Shown here piece by piece: positions 8,630 through 16,967 of a stretch of DNA of 47,010 nucleotides. The notes beneath the pieces were generated by a model. That model was given only the letters and a program-made list of their open reading frames with translations. It did not search any database and was not told the DNA's origin. Every line of letters begins with the position of its first letter. Positions within the stretch are counted from its first letter, which is position 1. The stretch comes from BP-191 sp035940575 (GTDB taxonomy: Bacteria > Actinomycetota > Actinomycetes > BP-191), in contig DASZER010000031.1 of assembly GCA_035940575.1 (NCBI GenBank), positions 1 through 47,010 on the forward strand, given 5' to 3'. The position numbers and the translations under genes are program-made.

Positions 8630-9543
8630 ATGACCCGGTTCGGCAAGCTCGCGGTGACGACGGTCGCGGCGACCCTCGTGCTGATCGCGTTCGGCGGGTT
8701 CGTCCGCGCGATGGAGGCCGGGCTCGGCTGCCCCGACTGGCCGACGTGCCACGGCGCCCTCAACCCGCCCTCGAAGCTCGCCTGGGGCGACCTCAAGCTC
8801 GCCTGGATCGAGCACAGCCACCGGCTGTGGGCCGCCGTGCTGATCGTGCTGATCGTGCTGCTGGCCGCCGAGGCGTGGGTCTCGCGCCAGCCCCGGCGGG
8901 TCCGCCTGGTGACGTTGTGGCTCGTGCCCGCCGTGCTCTCGCAGGCCGTCCTCGGCGCGATCGTCGTCTGGCTCAAGCTCGACGCCGCCTCGGTCGTCCT
9001 GCACCTGTCCGGCGCGATCGTCGTGCTCGGCCTCGCGATCCACGTCGCGCTCCAGCAGGCGCGGCCCGCGGTCGTACGCCCCCGCCTCGGCTCGCTCCCG
9101 GCCGCCACGCTCGCGGTCACGATCGGCCAGATGCTGCTCGGCTCGGCGGTCACCGGGTGGAGCGCCGGGCTCGCGTACGGGACGTTCCCCTCGTTCAACG
9201 GCAACGTCCTCCCGCCCGCCGTCCAGAACGCCCAGCAGGTGCTCCACGTCGCGCACCGGCTCACGGCGTACGTCGTCGTCGGGCTCGTCGCCGCGCTGTG
9301 GTGGCGGGCGCGCCAGTCGGAGCCGCTCGTCGCGCGCTTCGCCACGGTCGCGCTCGCGCTGACGGCCGTGCAGGTGACGCTCGGCGCGCTGAACATCTGG
9401 TACCGCCTGCCCGCGTGGTCGGTCGCGCCGCACCTCGCGGTCGGGTCGTGGATCGTCGCCTCGCTGTACGTCGTGGTGTTCCGGGCGTCGTCGCGCGCGG
9501 AGCCCGAGGCGGGCAACGGCATCGCGTGGGCGGCGGTGGCCGC

Positions 9544-9547
<4 letters not shown>
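8630..9547 (+). CDS. ctaA: Heme A synthase (COX15/CtaA)
   Basis: 305-aa integral membrane protein converting heme O to heme A for the aa3-type oxidase. It has the expected eight hydrophobic segments in two four-helix halves. The first extracytoplasmic loop carries a Cys pair in LGCPDWPTCHG, as in Bacillus-type CtaA, followed by WIEHSHRLWA with the conserved Glu and His. The second-half helix VLHVAHRLTAYVVV supplies another heme-ligand His. The ATG is preceded only by a weak AGGTG. The stop overlaps the ctaB start by 4 bp (GTGA), so the two sequential heme-modification enzymes are coupled. Confidence 0.93.
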
Positions 9548-10464
<917 letters not shown>

Positions 10465-10594
10465 CGGACGATTCGCTCGCCTCGCCCGGCTCCTACCGTC
10501 GTGCGACGGCGAGAGGCCCGCGGTCGAACGACCGGCGGGGCCCCGCCTCTCAGGGGGGTGGCGACGCGAGGTCGCCGCCAGGGAGGGGACTCAC
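10465..10594 (+). promoter_or_regulatory. Promoter and structured leader of the 638-aa secreted protein
   Basis: TACCGT (10494-10499) is a good -10, with TTCGCT (10472-10477) 16 bp upstream as a possible -35. The resulting leader of about 88 nt contains nested inverted repeats: an outer GAGAGGC (10511-10517)/GCCTCTC (10545-10551), an inner CGGTCG-AA-CGACCG (10521-10534), and a second hairpin with 8-bp arms (10558-10578, GTGGCGAC/GTCGCCGC). A strong GGGAGGGG Shine-Dalgarno sequence follows. The layout could be an RNA regulatory leader, but I do not recognise a known riboswitch class. Confidence 0.45.
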
Positions 10595-12511
10595 ATGCGC
10601 ACGAGAAGAGCAGCAGCCGCCATCGGCGTGGTGGTCTCGGCCACCGTCGCGGTGACCGGGGCAACCGTCCTGCCGGCCCACGCGGCCGTGCGGTTCGAGG
10701 CAGAGAACGGCACCGCGGGGCCGGCGTGCGGGGACAACGGCCAGGTGCCGTCGCCGCACGCGACCGGGAGCGGCGCCACCGTCGTGTTCTTCGGCGGTGA
10801 CGGGTGCTACGTGTCGTTCTCGCTGAGCAGTGCCGACGTCGCGTCCGGCGTGCGCTGGTACGGCGGCGGCCAGGCGGGCGAGATCTGCGGCACGTTCGAG
10901 GTCAGGTCCGGCGGCGTGGAGCGGGCGCGGTCCAACCGCTCCTGCAGCATCGGCGGCTCCAACCCGGACGACTTCAAGGTGGCGACGTTCGCGTCGAACT
11001 CGCTGCCGTCGGGGACGGTCGAGGTCGTGTGGCACCCGGAGACGAGCTGGCACGACGCGCACGTCGACTGGTTCGAGACGACCGGTCCCACGCAGCCGAC
11101 CGCACCGGGCAACGACCACTTCGGGGCCGGCTACACGATCCCCGGCACGCTGCCGTTCACCACGAGCCAGAGCACGGCGGGCGCGACGCTGCAGTCCGGC
11201 GAGCCGCAGCCGTGCGCCCCGGTCGGCGGCACCGTGTGGTTCTGGTGGACCGCGAACTCGACGCGCACCGTCGTCGCGGACACCTACGGCTCCGGCTACG
11301 ACACCGTGCTCGCCGTCTACACCGGGAGCAACCTGACGGCGCTCACGCAGGTCGGCTGCAACGACGACACCAGCACGCTCCAGTCCGAGGTGTCGTTCAC
11401 CGCGACCGCTGGCACGACGTACCGCATCCAGCTCGGCGGCTACAACGGCGCGACCGGCACCGCGTGGCTGCACCTCAACGCCGGGGCGAGCACGCCGGGC
11501 CTGCCGACGGGCGTGTCGGTCACCGCGCCGGGCGAGGCGCAGCTACGCGTGTCGTGGACGGCGCCCAACGACGGCGGCTCCGCGATCACGGAGTACCGCG
11601 TCTGGGGCGCCAGCTCGTGCTCGGTGCCGCTGTCCTACGTCGGCAGCGTCGGCGGGTCCGAGCGCTCGCTCACGCAGGGCGGGCTCGAGCCGGGCCTGCG
11701 CTGCTACGCCGTGTCGGCCGTGAACGGCGTCGGCGAGGGCGGCCGGTCGTCGCAGGCGACGGGCAAGGCGTACGCGGGCTACACCGTGGAGCTCAAGGCG
11801 TACATCCCGCACGACAAGGTCGTCGACCCGCCCGTGTACCGCAACATCTACACCGAGGACGGCCACGACTACGGCTACGCCAACAGCTGGGGCGGGAGCT
11901 GCAACACCCGGACGACCGCGGTGAGCAAGGTGTGGAGCTGGTACGAGGGCGACAACCACACCGGGTACTCCGGGTCGTACCGCGTGCGCAGCGGCCTCGT
12001 CTTCAAGTGGGACGGCACGACCGTGTTCGACGTGATCCCGTACAGCGGGACCAACCCGACGCGGCGGTTCCGCTTCTACCGCGACCCGCTCAACTCCGAG
12101 GCCTGCCTGCTGCGCCAGCTCCTGGCGACCTCCGGAGCGACCGGCAGCGGCTCCGGCACGACGTTCAAGATGACGTACGAGAGCGAGAACCCGGTCGCGG
12201 CCGAGGAGTTCTCGTCGGCGATGTCCCCGAACATCTCCGGCGAGCTCAGCGGCAGCTTCAGCGGCAACACGCTGACGCTGAGCTACACGACCAACGAGTT
12301 CCCGACGCACGCTTTCGTCGTGATCCGCAACGGCGTGCTGCAGATGACGTCGTACGTCCAGAACGCGTCGTGCCTCGGCCGCGACGACGTGATGGGCTTC
12401 GGCGGGGCCACGAAGCTCGCGACCGGGCTCAACAGCACGGAGTCGGGCAGCACGTCGATCGCGCCGTCGGACTCGGGGCGCACCGCGAGCACGCCGAGCG
12501 CGCTCTGCTGA
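10595..12511 (+). CDS. Secreted multidomain protein (CBM-like, PPC-like, FN3, unknown C-terminal domain)
   Basis: 638-aa exported protein. Residues 1-30 form a Sec signal peptide with twin basic N region and AHA cleavage site. Residues about 32-162 begin VRFEAENGT, resembling carbohydrate-binding modules of the CBM6/35 type. Residues about 170-296 (NDHFGAGY..., GTVWFWWTA, YDTVLAVYTG, TYRIQLGGY) look like a bacterial pre-peptidase C-terminal (PPC) domain. Residues about 300-393 are a fibronectin type III domain (LRVSWTAPNDGGSAITEYRVWG). The last ~245 residues match no family I recognise and lack visible hydrolase motifs. It has an excellent Shine-Dalgarno sequence and its own promoter region, and ends at a strong terminator. 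A cell-surface or carbohydrate-binding role is inferred. Confidence 0.85.
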   Translation: MRTRRAAAAIGVVVSATVAVTGATVLPAHAAVRFEAENGTAGPACGDNGQVPSPHATGSGATVVFFGGDGCYVSFSLSSADVASGVRWYGGGQAGEICGTFEVRSGGVERARSNRSCSIGGSNPDDFKVATFASNSLPSGTVEVVWHPETSWHDAHVDWFETTGPTQPTAPGNDHFGAGYTIPGTLPFTTSQSTAGATLQSGEPQPCAPVGGTVWFWWTANSTRTVVADTYGSGYDTVLAVYTGSNLTALTQVGCNDDTSTLQSEVSFTATAGTTYRIQLGGYNGATGTAWLHLNAGASTPGLPTGVSVTAPGEAQLRVSWTAPNDGGSAITEYRVWGASSCSVPLSYVGSVGGSERSLTQGGLEPGLRCYAVSAVNGVGEGGRSSQATGKAYAGYTVELKAYIPHDKVVDPPVYRNIYTEDGHDYGYANSWGGSCNTRTTAVSKVWSWYEGDNHTGYSGSYRVRSGLVFKWDGTTVFDVIPYSGTNPTRRFRFYRDPLNSEACLLRQLLATSGATGSGSGTTFKMTYESENPVAAEEFSSAMSPNISGELSGSFSGNTLTLSYTTNEFPTHAFVVIRNGVLQMTSYVQNASCLGRDDVMGFGGATKLATGLNSTESGSTSIAPSDSGRTASTPSALC

Positions 12512-12515
12512 TCCG

Positions 12516-12566
12516 CGTCCTCCCCGCGGCGCCACGCGCGAACGGCGTGTGGCGCCGCGGGGGACG
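12516..12566. terminator. Bidirectional terminator hairpin between convergent genes
   Basis: A long inverted repeat, with TCCCCGCGGCGCCAC (12521-12535) matching GTGGCGCCGCGGGGA (12549 onward) plus outer CGTCC/GGACG pairs separated by a small bulge. The two genes flanking it converge (stop at 12511 on plus, stop at 12585 on minus), so it can serve both. No T-run is present, as is common for GC-rich actinobacterial terminators. Confidence 0.8.
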
Positions 12567-12584
12567 CGGCCTGCCGTCCCCGCG

Positions 12585-13418
12585 TCAGCGCGCGCGGCGC
12601 GCGGCGTAGGCCGCGTCGAGGGCGGCGTCGATGCGCACGGTCTCGCGGGCGTCCCAGCGCATCCAGCCCGCGATCGCCGCGCCGAGCGCGGCCAGCATGA
12701 GCGCGTCGCCGCCGCCCCACATGATCGCGCCGGCGAGCTGCTGGTCCGCGAGCGCCCCGCCGAACGCCGCGTAGTGGTCGTAGAGCACGCGCTCCGACGA
12801 GTAGATCGCCACGCCGAGGAACGACTGCAACGGCATCGCCAGGAACAGGTACAGGCAGCGCGCAGGCCACGGGAACGACCCCGGCACCGGGTCGCGGCGC
12901 ACGACCGGCCACCAGAACAGCGCCGCCACGCCCAGGTAGAGCAGGTGCTCGAACCCGTGCAGGAACGGCGACTCGAGCGAGGCGTCGTAGAGCGGGCTGA
13001 AGTGCGTGGCGTACATCACGACCGCGAACAGCACCCACGTCACGACGGGGAACGACAGCACCCGCACGACGCGCGAGTGCAGCACCGCCAGCAGCCGCCG
13101 CCGGCCCGGCGAGCCCGACGGCAGCGCCTGGAGCCACAGCGTCACGGGCGCGGCGAACGCCAGCAGGGGAGCGGCGCCGTAGGTCAGGAGCAGGTGCTGG
13201 ACCATGTGGACGCTGAAGCGCTCCTCCGACACCGTCGCGACCGGCGAGACGAGCGCCAGGACGAGCACCGCCAGAGCCCACCAGAACCACCGCAACCGGG
13301 CGGGAGCGACCGTTCCGCCGCGAGCCCGGACGACACGGACGGCGCCGAGGTAGACGAACGCGAGCCCGCACAGGCCCGTCACGACGACGGGGTCGAGGTG
13401 CCAGCGGAGGAGGACCAC
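12585..13418 (-). CDS. ctaG: Cytochrome c oxidase assembly factor CtaG (caa3-type)
   Basis: 277-aa polytopic membrane protein of the caa3_CtaG family, implicated in copper delivery to or assembly of the terminal oxidase. Family hallmarks are the N-terminal LRWHLDPVVV, HMVQHLLLTYGAAPLLAFA, HGFEHLLYLGVAALFWWPV and DQQLAGAIMWGGGDALML, which provide the conserved His/Met residues on the outer face. I chose the GTG at 13418 because the protein then starts exactly like the family and a -10-like TACGCT lies 6 nt before it. A longer reading frame up to 13613 would run into the ctaC promoter and start. It is divergent from ctaC, which suits its role. Confidence 0.9.
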   Translation of the reverse strand: MVLLRWHLDPVVVTGLCGLAFVYLGAVRVVRARGGTVAPARLRWFWWALAVLVLALVSPVATVSEERFSVHMVQHLLLTYGAAPLLAFAAPVTLWLQALPSGSPGRRRLLAVLHSRVVRVLSFPVVTWVLFAVVMYATHFSPLYDASLESPFLHGFEHLLYLGVAALFWWPVVRRDPVPGSFPWPARCLYLFLAMPLQSFLGVAIYSSERVLYDHYAAFGGALADQQLAGAIMWGGGDALMLAALGAAIAGWMRWDARETVRIDAALDAAYAARRAR

Positions 13419-13424
13419 GCCCCC

Positions 13425-13430
13425 AGCGTA
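13425..13430 (-). promoter_or_regulatory. ctaG -10 element, probable leaderless start
   Basis: Read on the minus strand, TACGCT is followed by 6 nt (GGGGGC) and then the GTG of ctaG. This spacing places transcription initiation at or near the start codon. The same TACGCT-6 nt-GTG arrangement occurs before the ABC-F gene at 36842. No -35 match is evident. Confidence 0.45.
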
Positions 13431-13460
13431 CGGAGCCTCGAACCGCCCGGCGCGTTCGAG

Positions 13461-13489
13461 TTGGACGGCGGCACCGGCCTTGCTAGGTT
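13461..13489 (+). promoter_or_regulatory. ctaC operon promoter (TTGGAC-N17-TAGGTT)
   Basis: TTGGAC (13461-13466) and TAGGTT (13484-13489) are separated by exactly 17 bp, the best housekeeping-sigma promoter I see in the window. Transcription would start near 13496, giving a leader of about 100 nt before the ctaC GTG. It faces away from the ctaG promoter about 30 bp away, so the oxidase structural genes and their assembly factor share one divergent control region. Confidence 0.65.
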
Positions 13490-13594
13490 TCACGCGTACG
13501 GCGTGCGTGCGCCCGCGCTCACGGACGCCCACCACCAGGCTCGCGGCACGCCCTGCACGCGAGCTGCGTTGCGGAAGCGAGGCGACCTCCACCG

Positions 13595-14659
13595 GTGCGA
13601 CCCGTCGGGCCACGACTCCGATCCCGGCTACGGCTCGCCGCCGTCGCCGTCCTCCCTCTCCTGCTCACGGCGTGCGCGCAGCAGCCGCAGACCGAGCAGG
13701 GCAAGAAGGTCTACACGCTCTACAACATCACCCTCGCGATCGCGGTCCTGATCGGCGTCGGCGTGATCAGCATGATCCTGCTGTCGTGCGTCAGGTACCG
13801 GAAGCAGCCCGGCGACGAGTCCATGCCGCCGCAGACGCACGGCAACACCGTCTTCGAGGTCGTGTGGACCGCGATCCCGACGGTGATCGTGCTCGCGCTG
13901 TTCGGCATGTCGTTCGTCACGATCCGCGCGATCGACAAGCCGTCGGGCAACCACGCGGCGATCATCGAGGTGCGCGGCTACCAGTGGTCGTGGACGTTCG
14001 ACTACGGCACCAACGCCGCCGGCACCCGGGTCCTCGTCAAGACCGAGAGCAACCGCACGCCGCCGCAGATGATCGTGCCGGTCGGCGAGAAGGTGCACAT
14101 CGAGCAGCGCTCCGACAACGTCATGCACTCGTTCTTCGTGCCTGCGTTCCTGTTCAAGCGCGACCTGATCCCGGGCAAGGCGAACGGCTTCGACATCACC
14201 GTGACCTCGCCGGGCGTCTACCACGGCCAGTGCGCCGAGCTCTGCGGCACCGACCACGCGCAGATGACGTTCTCCGTGAAGGGCGTCAGCCGCGCGGAGT
14301 TCGACAAGTGGTTCAACGAGTTCCGCCCGCCGCTGCCGAAGTGCGAGGACACGGCGAAGGCCGCGACCGAGTACACGGTCACCGCGCTGCAGGGCAGGGC
14401 CGAGTGGGAGACGCCGTGCGCCTACCTCAAGGCCGGCGGCCCGGTCAGCCTGACCATGCACAACCAGGGCGGCCTGCCGCACAACATCGCGGTGTTCGAG
14501 GGCCCGATGACCGAGAACAAACCGGTCGGCAAGCCCGGCAAGATCATCAACAGCGGCTCCGACACCGTCGCCCTGCCCGCGCTCGAGGCCGGCAAGGACT
14601 ACCGCTTCTACTGCCAGGTCCATCCTTTGATGGAAGGCTTGGTGAAGGTGTCGCCATGA
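13595..14659 (+). CDS. ctaC: Cytochrome c oxidase subunit II with C-terminal cupredoxin domain
   Basis: 354-aa subunit II of an aa3-type oxidase. It starts with a lipoprotein signal (lipobox LTAC, Cys27), then two transmembrane helices (about 43-65 and 90-112) and the CuA domain with YQWSW (129-133) and ligands His178, Cys213, Glu215, Cys217, His221 and Met224. After about residue 255 there is an extra ~100-aa domain with PHN (His296) and CQVHPLM (Cys340, His343, Met346), the ligand set of a type 1 (amicyanin/plastocyanin-like) copper site. No heme-binding CxxCH is present, so this is not a caa3-type cytochrome c fusion. The GTG start has a moderate GGAAGCGAGG upstream; its stop overlaps a 17-codon ORF leading to ctaD. 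Confidence 0.93.
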   Translation: MRPVGPRLRSRLRLAAVAVLPLLLTACAQQPQTEQGKKVYTLYNITLAIAVLIGVGVISMILLSCVRYRKQPGDESMPPQTHGNTVFEVVWTAIPTVIVLALFGMSFVTIRAIDKPSGNHAAIIEVRGYQWSWTFDYGTNAAGTRVLVKTESNRTPPQMIVPVGEKVHIEQRSDNVMHSFFVPAFLFKRDLIPGKANGFDITVTSPGVYHGQCAELCGTDHAQMTFSVKGVSRAEFDKWFNEFRPPLPKCEDTAKAATEYTVTALQGRAEWETPCAYLKAGGPVSLTMHNQGGLPHNIAVFEGPMTENKPVGKPGKIINSGSDTVALPALEAGKDYRFYCQVHPLMEGLVKVSP

Positions 14660-14709
14660 CGGTCGCGATGCCAGCCCACGAGCGAACCGAGTTGGGAGCC
14701 CCCCGATGA
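14656..14709 (+). CDS. 17-codon bridging ORF between ctaC and ctaD
   Basis: A 17-aa reading frame (MTVAMPAHERTELGAPR) whose ATG overlaps the ctaC stop (ATGA, 14656-14659) and whose TGA overlaps the ctaD start (ATGA, 14706-14709). Double ATGA overlap would let ribosomes step from ctaC through the mini-ORF into ctaD by termination-reinitiation, keeping the subunit I:II ratio fixed. The ctaD Shine-Dalgarno-like GGGAG lies inside its 3' end. The peptide has no recognisable function. It could be a chance frame, but both junctions match the coupling style of this genome. Confidence 0.5.
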   Translation: MTVAMPAHERTELGAPR

Positions 14710-16367
14710 CCACGGTGGCGAGCCGCCCGTCGCACGCGACGCCGGCCCCGAAGAAGCGGTCGAAGATCGTCGACTACCTGACGACGACCGACCACAAGAA
14801 GATCGGGGTGATGTACCTCTACTTCTCGTTCTTCGCGTTCCTGGTCGGCGGCATGCTCGCGCTCGGGGTCCGCGCGCAGCTCGCGACGCCGGGCGGCACG
14901 ATGATCGAGGACCCCGACACGTACAACGCGCTGTTCACGATGCACGCGTCGGCGATGCTCTTCTTCTTCATCATCCCGATCTGGGCGGGCTGGGGTAACT
15001 ACATCGTCCCGCTCCAGATCGGCGCGCTGGACATGGCGTACCCCCGCATCAACGCGCTGTCGTTCTGGCTGCTCCCCGCCGGCTTCGTGACGATGTTCTC
15101 CGGCTACCTGATGAAGGGCGGCCCCGCGCAGGCCGGCTGGACGGAGTACCCGCCGCTCACCGCCGCGCGGTTCATGCCGGGCTACGGCACCGACCTCTGG
15201 ATCGTCGGACTGCTGCTCGTCGGCATCTCGTCCACGCTCGGCGCGATCAACTTCATGGTCACGATCTTCAAGATGCGCGCGCCCGGGATGACGATGTTCC
15301 GGATGCCGGTGTTCACCTGGAACATCCTCGTGACGAGCATCCTCACGCTGCTCGCGCTGCCCGTCCTGACGAGCGCGCTGATCATGCTGTTCATCGACCG
15401 CAACTACGGCGGGTCGTTCTTCGACCCCGGCGTCGGCGGCAACGCGATCCTGTGGCAGAACCTGTTCTGGTTCTACAGCCACCCGGCCGTCTACATCATG
15501 ATCCTGCCGGCGTTCGGCCTGATCTCCGAGGTCATCCCGGTGTTCAGCCGCAAGCCGCTGTTCGGCTACAAGGCGTTCGTCTTCGCGACGATCGCGATCG
15601 GCGGCCTCGGCTTCTCGGTGTGGGCGCACCACATGTTCGCGACCGGCCAGGTGCTGCTGCCGTTCTTCGCGCTGATGACGGCGTTCATCGCGGTGCCGAC
15701 GGGCGTGAAGTTCTTCAACTGGATCGCCACCCTGTGGCAGGGGAAGATCACGTTCGAGTCGCCGATGCTGTTCGCGATCGGCTTCCTGACGATGTTCCTC
15801 ATCGGCGGCCTGAACGGCATGTTCACGGCCTCCCCGCCCGTCGACTACGCGCTCCACGACACGTACTGGGTCGTCGCGCACATCCACGACGTGCTCTTCG
15901 GCGGGTCGGTGTTCGCGGTGTTCTCGTCGTTCTACTTCTGGTACCCGAAGGTCACGGGCCGGATGATGGACGACAAGCTCGGCAAGGTGCACTTCTGGAT
16001 CACGTTCGTCGGGTTCAACCTCGCGTTCTTCCCGATGCACATGCTCGGCCTGGAGGGCATGCCGCGCCGCATCGCGTCGTACTCGGCCAACCCGCAGTGG
16101 GCGTTCCTGAACAAGATCTCGACGCTCGGCGCGTTCATCATCGGCGTCTCGATCTTCCCGTTCGTCTACAACCTCTGGAAGTCGCGCAAGGGCCCGATCG
16201 CGGGCAACGACCCGTGGAAGGCGAACTCGCTCGAGTGGTGGACGTCGTCGCCGCCGCCGGTGCACAACTTCGACTCGCTGCCCCAGATCAGGTCCGAGCG
16301 GCCCGTCCTCGACGAGCGTCTCCAGCGTGAGGCCGAGGCGGCGCTCGCGAAGGGAGCCTCGGCGTGA
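14706..16367 (+). CDS. ctaD: Cytochrome c oxidase subunit I (A2-type heme-copper oxidase)
   Basis: 553-aa subunit I with about 12 transmembrane helices. Heme a ligands are His80 (FTMHASAM) and His394, the heme a3 ligand is His392 (VVAHIHDVLFGG), and CuB ligands are His259, His308 and His309 (WAHHMF). Tyr263 provides the cross-linked residue, and Lys335 (PTGVKFFNW) marks the K-channel. Helix VI reads YSHPAVY: the glutamate of HPEVY (A1 enzymes) is Ala261 and the preceding Tyr257-Ser258 form the YS motif of A2-type oxidases such as Thermus caa3. Genes before and after overlap by 4 bp. Function as O2-reducing proton pump is secure; the subtype is read from the motif. Confidence 0.97.
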   Translation: MTTVASRPSHATPAPKKRSKIVDYLTTTDHKKIGVMYLYFSFFAFLVGGMLALGVRAQLATPGGTMIEDPDTYNALFTMHASAMLFFFIIPIWAGWGNYIVPLQIGALDMAYPRINALSFWLLPAGFVTMFSGYLMKGGPAQAGWTEYPPLTAARFMPGYGTDLWIVGLLLVGISSTLGAINFMVTIFKMRAPGMTMFRMPVFTWNILVTSILTLLALPVLTSALIMLFIDRNYGGSFFDPGVGGNAILWQNLFWFYSHPAVYIMILPAFGLISEVIPVFSRKPLFGYKAFVFATIAIGGLGFSVWAHHMFATGQVLLPFFALMTAFIAVPTGVKFFNWIATLWQGKITFESPMLFAIGFLTMFLIGGLNGMFTASPPVDYALHDTYWVVAHIHDVLFGGSVFAVFSSFYFWYPKVTGRMMDDKLGKVHFWITFVGFNLAFFPMHMLGLEGMPRRIASYSANPQWAFLNKISTLGAFIIGVSIFPFVYNLWKSRKGPIAGNDPWKANSLEWWTSSPPPVHNFDSLPQIRSERPVLDERLQREAEAALAKGASA

Positions 16368-16960
16368 GCGCCGTGACCACCGACGAGCACCTCGACTCCG
16401 CGGAGGGCCGCGCCGAGGGCATGTCCATGCCGCTGCTCGGCATGGTGCTGTTCATCGCGTCGGAGGTGATGTTCTTCGGCGGCCTGTTCGCGGCGTACTT
16501 CAACATCCGCGCCGACGCCGACGAGTGGCCGCCCGCCGGCCTCGAGCATCTGCACGCCAAGCTGCCCGCGATCTTCACGGTCGTCCTCGTGCTGTCGTCG
16601 GTGACGATGCACATGGGCGTCATGGCGATCCGCAGGGGCAACGTCAGGGCGCTCGTGCGGTGGACCGCGATCACGCTGGTGCTCGGCCTGGTGTTCCTCG
16701 CGGGGCAGATCTACGACTACTCGACGCTGGAGTTCACGATCCGCGACGGCGTCTACGGGTCGACGTTCTACACGTTGACCGGCTTCCACGGCGCCCACGT
16801 GTTCGGCGGCGCGATCTACCTGTTCATCGTCCTGATCCGGGCGATGTCGGGCCAGTTCAGCAAGGCCCACCACGCCGCCGTCGAGGGCGCCACGATGTAC
16901 TGGCACTTCGTCGACGTCGTGTGGATCGCGCTGTTCTTCACGCTGTACGTCCTCAAGTAG
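16364..16960 (+). CDS. ctaE: Cytochrome c oxidase subunit III
   Basis: 198-aa subunit III of the short five-helix type found in actinobacteria. Recognisable segments are MPLLGMVLFIASEVMFFGGLF near the start (the first retained helix with conserved Glu), the loop before FYTLTGFHGAHVFGG, and the C-terminal YWHFVDVVWIALFFTLYVL. The GTG overlaps the ctaD stop by 4 bp (GTGA). The subunit stabilises proton uptake in subunit I and has no redox cofactors. Confidence 0.95.
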   Translation: MSAVTTDEHLDSAEGRAEGMSMPLLGMVLFIASEVMFFGGLFAAYFNIRADADEWPPAGLEHLHAKLPAIFTVVLVLSSVTMHMGVMAIRRGNVRALVRWTAITLVLGLVFLAGQIYDYSTLEFTIRDGVYGSTFYTLTGFHGAHVFGGAIYLFIVLIRAMSGQFSKAHHAAVEGATMYWHFVDVVWIALFFTLYVLK

Positions 16961-16967
16961 GCCGCCG

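Noticed and set aside
12585..13613. Longer CtaG frame starting at 13613
   Set aside because: The extra N-terminal part overlaps the ctaC promoter and start codon and has no family resemblance. The family-typical start is at 13418.
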